Shown here piece by piece: positions 48,414-64,000 of a DNA stretch of 64,000 bases. Both the position numbers and the translations under genes were made by a program. The stretch lies in assembly GCF_000001735.4 (NCBI RefSeq), contig NC_003070.9, forward strand, positions 3,596,001-3,660,000, written 5' to 3'. Each line of letters opens with the position of its first letter. The first letter of the stretch is position 1. The notes beneath the pieces were generated by a model. It had not been told where the DNA came from, ran no database searches, and saw only the letters and a list, made by a program, of their open reading frames with translations. This stretch comes from Arabidopsis thaliana (lineage: Eukaryota; Streptophyta; Magnoliopsida; Brassicales; Brassicaceae).

Positions 48414-51379
48414 TTATTCGTCACAGTTGATAAATTGAACATTGGGAATGTTTTGGACTTTGTAGTAATCTTCTCCACCCGGTACCAGTTTCTCCTTCCA
48501 CTTCATTCCTACAATTGTCAATTCCTTTAAGGAGGTTATGTAATTGATCCCACCCGGAAGCTTCAACTTTCTGCAATTACATATAGTCAAAGCACGAAGA
48601 AGTGGCATCGCCCTTCTTCTACTATCCACTCTTCCAACTCCTCTAGTTCTTCTAGTTTTAAAAAACATAATTGAGGAAAACCGCCTTTTGAGCACACCAT
48701 TCTCCTTCCGACGAAAGCACCAAATGTTAATATAACTGACTTCAAATGCAGCAGCCTTTCAAGAATCGGGATTGGATCCTCCTCCATGCTGCAACACCAT
48801 AGATATATGTGTGAAAGGTGGGGATGGAATAGATATTGATCAGGAAACCTTGGCATATGTATCGCCAACTCTAATTCCTTTAGGTGAATACAATTCAGAA
48901 CAATTTCTCCCCCATGATAAGCTACACGAGGTTCTTGCCTATCATATAAATGAAGCACCTCCAGGGATCTCAATTGACCAAGAGATGACGATAGAGTGTC
49001 ACTAGACCCGTCAGTAATAAATAGACTGAGCTCCCTTAGCTTAGTCATATGGAGGAGGTCCATCACACTAGCGTACTTTGTTGAAAAATTCATCAAAGAC
49101 TCCAGGTTCACTAGGTCACTCAATTCCAACTTTGTTTTATCATGCATTGACATAGGTAACTGAAGGTACCTCAGTTCTTGCATCTCTTTCAAAACATTTG
49201 GCACATGAACCATCCCATTGAAGCCCAAGTTCAAATAGAGCAGAAGCTTAAGATTCCGCAGAGAAGAAGGTAGATGAGATATCCATGCCCGGTGTAAGCT
49301 CAAGAATCTCAAGTGGATGAGATCTCCAATGCTGGAAGGTAACTTCCCTCCTTCAAACTTTACCCGAGAAAGATCCAACACCCTAAGCAATGGTAAACTT
49401 CGGAAGCATGGGGTTGTTGACTCTAGTATACAAAACTCATCCTCGAAAGCAAAATACAAAAGAGATCTGACTTTTTTATTGATTGTTTGTCCCAAACTTG
49501 GAAGGGCATTACCACCATGTACGGAGAGTCTGCGAGATTTGCTAAGAGATCGAGCATTGATGGCAGAGGTGGCTGTAGAGACTTTGAAGATTTCTAGGAA
49601 GTTCTCCTCTTTGGCTTTTGATAAACATACTTCTCTCATCATGTCATGCATTTGACAATGTTTCTTTCTCAAAAACATATAGTTTTTGTCGATAGTAATC
49701 ATATTTCTCCTCGCTAGCTCTTCTAGGTAGTCTTCTCCCTTATCTTGGATGGTTGTTCCATCGTCAGATGACGTTATTATTCCTTCTGCCGCTAAATAAT
49801 TGAACAATCTCTTCACATGTATTTCGTAATATTCGGGAAAATGGGCTAGGTAAAGGAAGCAATGCTTTAAACACATTGGCAAATTTTCATAGCTCAGAGA
49901 CAATACTCGATAAATCGAATTGAGATTGTCATCTAAGCTAGATCTTCCTGCGAGATGGGGTCCAATATTGTCATATACTCTTTTCCACTCGGGAACTGTA
50001 TGTTTCGTAGCTAATAAGCCTCCCAAAACTTTAACGGCCAATGGTAGTCCTCCACAACACGTGACCATTTCCTTTCCCATGGCTTCCATATCTTCATCAA
50101 CCCTTACTTCTGCATATCATCATAAGGTAAATAAACCTTCAAGAAGTGAACTGCAGGATAAAATTCACAAGATTCTTGATATTAATTTTATACCTGAAAG
50201 TGTACCAGTTTCGTCTCTCCTATGAAACACTATCTTCTCACATAGCTTCCAACTTTCTTCAGGAGTAAGGATTCTTGTTTTAAAGCCAAAACTTTTTGGA
50301 TCTGCATGTATTCCAACACCTTCATTGCGAGAAGTGAGAAGCATCTTCCAACCTGGAAAACATTTCCAGTTACATCTTAGAGAACAAAAGGCATTTGCGA
50401 CCAGTGTGTGTGTGCGTCTTGCTTGCTTTCATATCTCTCTTTCCCCAGTCACTAGTAAAATTTAAACAATAAGTGCCTTAAGTATGGACCATAAGAGCTC
50501 ACCTCTTTTCCGCGGAAACACTGCTTTAATTCGGTCCCAGTCTTCTTCTTTCCATACGTCATCAAGAACAACCAAATATCTACCGGTTTCTAACAATTTA
50601 AAGAGTTTACCCTGGAGTATATGCTCGTCCATATGTGAAATGTCCCCATTTTGTGGTTGAAGTTCTTGCCAGATCCTCTGCCAAACATGCTTCTGCGTAA
50701 ACTGTTGCGAAACAAAGACCCATGCGAATCCATCAAAATGGCGTTGTACCATGTCATGATGAAAGACTTGTCTTGCGAGAGTGGTTTTACCAATACCACC
50801 CATCCCAGATATAGAAACCACTTGAATGTTATCATTCTCCACCAAGTGACCAGCCAATGCTTCAACACTCTGTTCCACCCCCACAAGGTCGCTTTCAGAA
50901 CTGTTAGCAAACGTTTGCCGGATCTCCTTTTGCTCCCTTTGTCTTTCTTGCAGCGACATCGAACTAGCACCATCGATAATCTCTTGTATTCCTAAACTCT
51001 TCATTCCCCCAATCACCTCGGAAATCTTCTAAGTTATGCCTTTGATATCTGAAGCAAATTTCCGGCGATCCACTAAGAAGCAAGCAAGTCTTCTCGCATG
51101 CTTCTTGATCCCTTTTTCTTTTGTTCTAAATTCGTTCAGAAGAAAGGATTCGATTATATCCTCAGCATCATAAACAATGTCCCTGACATCTTCCAGAAAG
51201 TTTCTCACCCTTTCACTTTCATGTTTCTTGGCATCGGCATCTTTCAGCAATGACTGTAACCTTCCCAGCTGACGCTTTAGTCCATCAACTTGTTCACCAA
51301 TTCCATTCAATCGCGCAGATTCTCGATTCAGAAGCTCCCAAAGCTTATGAACTCCAAACAACACAACTCCTTCAGCCAT
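48414..51379 (-). pseudogene. LOV1: CC-NB-LRR gene LOV1 (RPP8 family), disabled allele
   Basis: Three exons read as an RPP8-type NLR. The coiled coil starts MAEGVVLFGVHKLWELLNRE. The NB-ARC has P-loop GMGGIGKTTLA, kinase 2 LVVLDDVW, KMLLTSRN, GLPLAVKVLGGLL and MHD (CQMHDMM). LRRs run to the end. Two breaks are visible. TAG at 51031-51029 stops the frame at codon 117 between CC and NB-ARC, with the same frame resuming at once. Near 48608-48612 the LRR frame (EEWIVEEG) shifts by one base into the frame that gives [17 protein letters not shown] and the normal end. LOV1 (At1g10920) is the gene whose active alleles give sensitivity to the fungal toxin victorin through thioredoxin TRX-h5; Columbia-type plants are insensitive, as I recall. 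This copy can yield only a CC fragment unless translation restarts. Confidence 0.9.
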
Positions 51380-52031
51380 AATAACCCTTTACGAGAAAAT
51401 TTCATGGACAGATCGTTCTAGTGAGACTGAGACAGAAGAAACATTTACTAAAACAGAGAAGAACTTGTTTAGATAACAAACCTGTAGTAAGTATTGACTT
51501 AAAGATTCAGGTATTGTTTATATTATTATATTATATCAAATGGAACTGGTTCAGAATCTCGTAATAATTTCAGGATTTATTTTGAAGCAAATTCCACTCA
51601 CCACAACAAAGTATAAACGACGGATCAAAGCAAAACAAGCAGACAAGAATTTACCTTCTGTGAAGCAAAAAAGAGCTTGTGTGGTCACGACAAGAAGAGC
51701 CTCAGATAAAAGTCCAGTGAGAGGGTTGACCCAAAGTCAACCTTGTCTAGCTAACCAATCCATTGGCTGAAGTGGTTTCTTCACAATAATATCTCTTATA
51801 TTATTAATCTCTTATATTATTAATGATCCATCGCCACCTGTAGGTTCTTCATTCTAATCAAATCTCAATATATGATTGATTAAAAAAAAAAAAGAGATCA
51901 TCAAAGAAGTCAGCATTTAATAACTAGTTTCTTCAATCTACTGAAAATTAAGGTACATTGAGTAGGCCATAGAAGTTAACAAAATATTACATCAAAATTT
52001 CTTTACAACTAAAATTTCAGTGGTCACAACT
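51380..52031. promoter_or_regulatory. LOV1 promoter and RECQ4A 3' flank
   Basis: AT-rich spacer. It contains a palindromic W-box pair (51724-51742), a twice-repeated CTCTTATATTATTAA unit (about 51792-51822), and, near 52031, the RECQ4A 3' UTR. Confidence 0.5.
51724..51742. promoter_or_regulatory. Palindromic W-box pair upstream of LOV1
   Basis: GGTTGAC-CCAAA-GTCAACC is a perfect 7-bp inverted repeat with a 5-bp spacer. It holds the WRKY site TTGACC on one strand and TTGACT on the other. It lies about 345 bases upstream of the LOV1 start, as often found in defence genes. Confidence 0.6.
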
Positions 52032-58997
<6,966 letters not shown>

Positions 58998-60049
58998 GGG
59001 TCTAACATGTTGAAGAGGTTCCAGTAATTTTTACTTCCTTTGACACCGCAATTCAGTCACTTAACAAACAAATAAAAAAAGAAATTGCATTCAGATTAGT
59101 GGGTGCTGATGATAATGAAACACGAACAGGAAAAAACTGCACATTATCACTGAGACTATACATACACAATTATCAAATCCAGTGAGACACAACGAATCGG
59201 TTAGTTATTACCCACCTATTTCAGAACTTGGAAGACAATAAAATACTCCCAAAAAAAAAAACAGGAAATTGAAGTGAATCGATCAGTCATGAGTCTAAAG
59301 GATTAATCTTTACCCATGCGAAACGAAATCCCTAATCGACAACTAAATATTAACACTCGTAGGACGAAGAAACGCAATCGGTGTGAGAAAGAACAAAACG
59401 AAAACCCTAAAAATGACTTTGAAACGAAAGCCAGGAAATACATTTTCGATTCAGTGGAGTCTCTTGCTTCTGTAACGTTGCTTTTAACACTCCGGCGGCG
59501 AAACAATCAGGGAAGTCGGCGAGACGAAGCACAGGATAAAATGGCCACCACCGACTTGAGCTCAAGGCCGTAGAAGATTATCCGGTTTCCTAATGGCGGG
59601 ATATTTTCCCTCTAATATATTCACATTTCGCATCAGAAACAAAAAAACAAAAGAAAACAATTATTTTTGAATTCCGAACATTTCAATTTGATTTTTTGTT
59701 GACATTTGTATTTTATAGATTTGCATTTTCAAAAAAATGATAAGGAACGAAAAAAAATAAAAATAAGAAATCCAAAAATCAAATACATGAATCTTTTCGG
59801 AAAATAAAATCTAATTTACAAAAATATTTATTGGAGGTCACAATGTTCATAGTACCATGCGTAGCAAAGGACTCATTCTCATCATCAACCTCTCTGTTTG
59901 TTCATCTTATACTGCAAATTTTACAAATCTCCAAAACCAGAACCAAAACCTTAGCCAAAGCATTGTAAAGGCAAACACGAGAACAGAGACTTTTCAGTTT
60001 CAACAAACCAACGACGACTTCTTTCTTACACAGACCAAAAACCAAAATA
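58998..60049. promoter_or_regulatory. RECQ4A leader and promoter; SnRK2.4 3' flank
   Basis: The RECQ4A 5' UTR probably runs from about 59540 toward the start codon and includes a leader intron. An E2F-type TTTCGCCG (minus strand, 59503-59496) and a telo box AAACCCTAA (59402-59410) lie in this leader/promoter zone. GGCGGGA is at 59595-59601. Plus-strand ORFs here (59316-59573, 59857-60267) are antisense shadows. The SnRK2.4 3' UTR lies near 60049. Confidence 0.5.
59496..59503 (-). promoter_or_regulatory. E2F consensus site (TTTCGCCG) in the RECQ4A 5' region
   Basis: On the gene's strand the octamer matches the plant E2F consensus WTTSSCSS. S-phase control would suit a recombination helicase. 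Short matches also arise by chance. Confidence 0.35.
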
Positions 60050-62170
60050 TCAACTTATTCTCACTTCTCCACTTGCGTGTACTTCCTTTACAGTCTTATC
60101 GTATTCATCCTCATCGTCTTCCTCTTCTTCCACCTCCTCCTCTTCCTCCTCCACGTCTTCTGCATCTTCCTCTTTTCCATCTGCATCCCCATTTCCTCCC
60201 CAGCCAAAACCTCCGATGGATCGGGAAACAGGAGGCGGTGTTTTGGCGTCAGCCACTATCTTCATGATCTCTTCAACGGTCTGAAGGGAGAAGGTTGGGT
60301 TCTCTTTCTTGAAATATGCAGCTTGAGCTGTCTCTGTGAGTTCCCTTGGCAAATTCTTTAGGAACCATGAATGTTTCTTGATTTCTGCAATGGTGATCCT
60401 CTACGAAACAACAAGTAGCTCAATTGTTCAGAAAAATCAAAAGGCATCTTTGAAAACATTTAGTTCAGTTGATTGATGTATACCTTGAGTGAATTGGCGA
60501 CAAATATACGGGAAAGGAGATTTTTACAATCCTGTGAGATATGGACGTAGTCCGGGATCTTGTACTGGACAGCCATTATTTTCTGTATAACAAGATCACA
60601 CATTGACGAATAGGATGTGGCGAAAGCGAGATATGCAGATACATGGCTTCAAAAAAGAAACCTACTTGTATTGTTTTCCTGAAGTTCTTGGGGTCTTCCT
60701 GGTCTTCAAATGGGTATGCTCCAACCAGCATGACATAAAGAGTCACACCACAAGACCATACATCAGCCATCTGAAAGAAGAAAAAATGCTTCAAATCTTA
60801 GCGACTTCCACAAAGATGACTTTTTAAATTCAAAAGTAAAAATGTAAAGAGCATGACAATATCATAAATACTCATGGGTTTATGGAAGTTCATTGCATTG
60901 TGCATGATGCTTGATTACCTTGCCATCATATTCTCTTCGAGAAAGGACCTCAGGTGCAATATATGCTGGAGTTCCAACTGTTGATTTGGGCCTAGAGTGC
61001 AGCAGAGAGGACTAAAAAAAAGAGAATAACAAATCACAAAAGAGGATCTCGTCGACAAGGGGGGAACTTGGATTTTTTTTTAGTGTCAGACCTTGGAATA
61101 ACCAAAATCACAGATTTTCAGACGTGGAGCAGGACTTCCATCCAAGAGCGTATTCTCGAGCTTCAGATCTCTATGGCATATTTGCTGCAACAAAATAGTC
61201 AACACATGATTAAAAAAAAACGACTTCAAACAGCCAATGGATAAGTAAATTTTGCTTAAGTCATTGTCTCTACATTACCATAGCATGGCAATAGCTAACA
61301 CCTGATATAAGCTGCTGGAAGAAATATCTCGCCTGGAAAAGAGAGAAAGGATTAGAACGTAGACCCTAACTGTTTAATGCCTGATACTAAATAAAAGGAG
61401 GTTCACATGTTTTCTCTTGTTCCCTTCCTCCTAATCTTTCCAAAGACCATGCAGATTATCCTAAATACTAGTAATTTCATATTCGCAAAAGCACAGCACA
61501 ATTTTTCAAATGGCAAGCTCACCTCATCCTCACTAAATCTTCCAGCACTGCATATACGCTCGAATAGTTCACCACCAGCAGCATATTCCATGGCAATGGC
61601 AAGATGGGTTGGAGTCAACACCACCTATAAAATCCATAAACCCAACAAGGAATGCAAGATGAAAGATATAAGAGATTATCAACAAACTTTTTCATAGCAA
61701 GAACACCACCCATGTCAAGCAACAAGAAATTCACTAACCTCCTTGAACCGGATTATATTCGGATGGCGAAGTGATCTGTGATTAATGATCTCTCTTGCCA
61801 CATTCTCATCAATCTGTATCAAAAAAAACAAACAAAGCAAATACTCATTGTACAAATCTTTTCAGGAAAAATATTACAACTACAAGATAACTAACGTTAC
61901 GTTAAACACCCAATCAGCTAACGATAAGAAATTTACAAAAAAAAATCGACTCTTCTGCTTAATAGCAATTCATTCCAATTATGCATATCTGGGTATAGGA
62001 TCACCAGCTCATGGAGAGCAATGAAAACACAAAAACAGAGAGGAATATACCTTAGGACCACGCTCGATGTACTTCATGGCAACAAGTTCCTTAGAGTTTT
62101 TGACCTTCATGAGCCTGGCAACTCCAAAATTCCCAGCACCTATGTCTTTCACCAGCTCGTACTTGTCCAT
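60050..62170 (-). CDS. SNRK2.4: SNF1-related protein kinase 2 (subclass I)
   Basis: About nine exons from ATG 62170 to TGA 60052-60050 give roughly 370 residues. The Gly loop is [10 protein letters not shown] and the ATP lysine is Lys33 (VAMKYIE). The catalytic loop is [13 protein letters not shown], with CDFGYSKSS and the activation loop [33 protein letters not shown] is also seen. After the kinase comes the SnRK2 box ([17 protein letters not shown]) and an acidic tail of Glu/Asp runs from GAG/GAA repeats near 60098-60175. The tail lacks a typical ABA-box as in SnRK2.6. Subclass I kinases respond to salt and osmotic stress without ABA, phosphorylate VARICOSE in mRNA decay and bind phosphatidic acid. 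From memory this is At1g10940. Confidence 0.95.
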
Positions 62171-63321
62171 TCTCGCTCGACAACCCTAATTCCAAACACA
62201 CAAAACAGAAAGGAAAAACCCAAACAAAAAAAAAATCTCCAAAATTCTCGTTGAAATTCAAGTCCAGTTCTAGCAGCTAAGAATTTCACGTGAAAATGAA
62301 ACAAGATTAAAAAAAAAAAAAACAGTATCCCAAAATCAAGGATGCGATTCCGAGATCTCGCGATTCGCAAAGAAAGTGGGAAAAAAAAAGGGAAAGAGAT
62401 GACGATGGAAGGTTAATTTGAGATTTGGATTGGAGAGATTTCAAGCCTAAGCGAAGAATCAACTTTCTTTTTCTTTTTTTTTTCTTGTTGGAATTTTTCT
62501 TTTTTCTTTTTTGGGGTGAAATTAATAGAGAAATAATGATGAGAATGAAGAAGAATCTCCCCTGCCTAAACAAACTCCCATCATGTTTTTTTTTCCATTT
62601 ATTTAATTAATACGAGATTTTTTAAAAGAAAGAGGGACCCACAAGTTTCCATGCGATCCATACATGTTTGTTTCCCTTGCTGATTCGAGTGTATAACTAC
62701 GTTTTTTTTTGTCACCAACGCGCTTTTTTTCTCCCTAATTCAACACTTCAACTATACACTATTTACACGACACGAGTGGTCAGCAGCAAGCAAATTCGCC
62801 TTAGATTCTTTTGGTTCTATATAGAGAGAGTCATTGTCCATAAATCACATTTTTCTCTATGAAGATTGTCACTCAAACGTAACCTTTTAATGAATTTATG
62901 TCATGATTTTCATCTACTTTTAACATTTTTCAACATATATACAAAAAAAGAAGAAGTTATGTTCCCATGTGTGAGTGTATATTTTAATTGAAATGACATA
63001 GTTCGTGCGCGTATATGAAAACATTAATAGACCTTATATGGGCCGCTAAACTAATATACACTTGTTAGAACGAAAGGCCCAATCAATTAATAGAGCAAAC
63101 ATTAAAAGACCTTATATGGGTTTTAAACTTAATATACGTTTCTTAGTACTACAAGCCCAATTAATTAATAGAGCAAAAAAGAAGTTGTAAGCCTTATCGT
63201 TGTTTTTGTATTACCCAAAATCTCTACAAAGTGAAAACACTGAGCTGAGGATCTCGCTCTCTCTCGATTGGTATCTCTCGCTCCGTCCTTCCTCAGATCT
63301 GATCGTCCGCCGGTTTTCACG
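62171..63321. promoter_or_regulatory. Divergent promoter between SnRK2.4 and TMN1
   Basis: The SnRK2.4 leader occupies about 62171-62560 and is pyrimidine-rich on its strand. A 78-bp imperfect tandem duplication (63022-63177) carries GGCCCA and AAGCCCA elements close to the TMN1 side. The TMN1 leader from about 63240 is CT-rich (CTCGCTCTCTCTCG). Confidence 0.5.
63022..63177. repeat. 78-bp imperfect tandem duplication
   Basis: CATTAATAGACCTTATATGG at 63022 recurs as CATTAAAAGACCTTATATGG at 63100. Both copies then share CTAATATAC-like, GCCCAAT and AATTAATAGAGCAAA blocks at matching distances. Identity is high at the ends and lower in the middle. Confidence 0.8.
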
Positions 63322-63411
63322 ATGCCGTCTTCCTCCTCCGCCGCCGTCCTCGTGTTCCTTCTTCTCGTTTCCCTTCTCACTCCTACGTTCGCATCCGATT
63401 CAGATCACAAG
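63322..63411 (+). CDS. TMN1: TM9-family endomembrane protein, first coding exon (partial)
   Basis: ATG 63322 opens a 30-codon exon ending at a perfect AAG|GTAAGA donor. It encodes a signal peptide: polar start, a hydrophobic core (AAVLVFLLLVSLL), then TPTFASDSDHK with a plausible cleavage after Ala. Nonaspanin/TM9 proteins begin in this way before a long lumenal domain and nine membrane helices, which would lie beyond the window. The assignment to TMN1 (At1g10950) rests mainly on its place next to SnRK2.4 plus the fitting signal peptide, so it is an inference. TMN proteins cycle through the Golgi and act in sorting and metal homeostasis. Confidence 0.65.
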
Positions 63412-64000
63412 GTAAGACTCGGATCTCCAGTCGTTTTTTCTTTTCTTTTAATGCAGCTCGAAATCGAGCACTGTGTCCGTAGATCCGTGATTTGCATGGT
63501 GTTTGCGATTGAATTTTTTTTCATGGATCTGTTCGTTTACGGATTGCTAGGATCCTCGAGCTTCTATTCATTGTGATTTAGGCGTATCTTTTCGTTGCAA
63601 GTCTAGGCGTATTTTGTCTATTCATTGTGATTTAGGCTTTTCACAATCTCGATTTTAATAAGAAATTTTGATGTTGGTTTGAGATTCTCGTTGATTTCTG
63701 CACGTGGTAGCCTGTTTGATGTTCAAATACTTGGATCAACACTGAGTTGTGTTGTAATTGAGTGGCATTTAATGTATTAGCATCTTCGAGATGTAGATCT
63801 TATAGTTCCGAGGTCGGGTTGATGATTTTTTTCAATTGGTATCTAAAATGTGATACTGAAAGTGTCACACATGGCTTCTTTTGCTGATGGTCAGTTTCAG
63901 CTCAAAATTGTTATTGCCTTTTGTGATATTGGAGATCATGAGATCTAGCTTTAATGCTTTTGCTCCTCTGCCTTCTTACGCTCGCAAGTAGTGTGACATT
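63412..64000 (+). other. First intron of the TM9-family gene (runs off the window)
   Basis: T-rich sequence after the GTAAGA donor, with no ORF that continues the signal peptide. It has the look of a long first intron, which in plants often raises expression. It contains a repeated TTCATTGTGATTTAGGC stretch (about 63567 and 63620). The next exon is not in the window. Confidence 0.55.

Noticed and set aside
59316..59573. Plus-strand ORF over the RECQ4A leader
   Set aside because: No domain, strongly charged low-complexity composition, and antisense to the RECQ4A 5' UTR.
59857..60267. 136-codon plus-strand ORF
   Set aside because: Antisense shadow of the acidic GAG/GAA repeats that encode the SnRK2.4 tail.

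Overview
The window is a gene-dense, AT-rich stretch of plant nuclear DNA. Proteins read from it (LOV1-type CC-NB-LRR, RECQ4A, SnRK2.4, Z-ISO, PIP5K7, AGD4, eIF3h), short introns and intergenic spacers of a few hundred bases point to Arabidopsis thaliana, most likely the upper arm of chromosome 1 around loci At1g10790 to At1g10950. Species, order and locus names are recalled, not searched. The disabled LOV1 copy fits a Columbia-type accession.

Layout. 0.3-5 kb: a single-pass membrane protein of unknown role (+), a plant Hv1-type voltage-sensor/proton-channel protein (-) and an aldo-keto reductase (+), the last two sharing a 0.5 kb divergent promoter. 5-14 kb (-): a SANT-like DUF3755-type protein, the carotenoid enzyme Z-ISO and translation factor eIF3h. 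16-18 kb (+): an LRR receptor-like pseudokinase. 18-31 kb (-): a tiny twin-CX9C cytochrome oxidase assembly factor, the BAR-PH-ArfGAP-ankyrin protein AGD4, a coiled-coil protein that may belong to the proton-pump-interactor group, and a GT14 glycosyltransferase. 32-36 kb (+): an ARGLU1-like splicing protein and an F-box gene broken by one in-frame stop. 36-40 kb (-): PIP5K7. 43.9-48 kb (+): a plastid PPR protein. 48-62 kb (-): a broken LOV1, RECQ4A and SnRK2.4. 63.3 kb to the end (+): the first coding exon of a TM9 endomembrane protein, TMN1.

These genes do not form a pathway or operon. It is an ordinary euchromatic neighbourhood with independent promoters, many carrying housekeeping elements (telo boxes, GCCCA site II motifs). 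No intact transposon, tRNA, rRNA or CRISPR array was seen.

The points most worth a second look are the Hv1-like channel with a reduced S4 charge pattern; the two separate lesions in LOV1 and the palindromic W-box pair upstream of it; the F-box nonsense codon; two GC-AG introns (aldo-keto reductase and RECQ4A); upstream ORF clusters before the LRR kinase and the PPR gene; and several small tandem duplications, one of which copied the last codons and stop of Z-ISO. I found no convincing wholly new multi-gene system.
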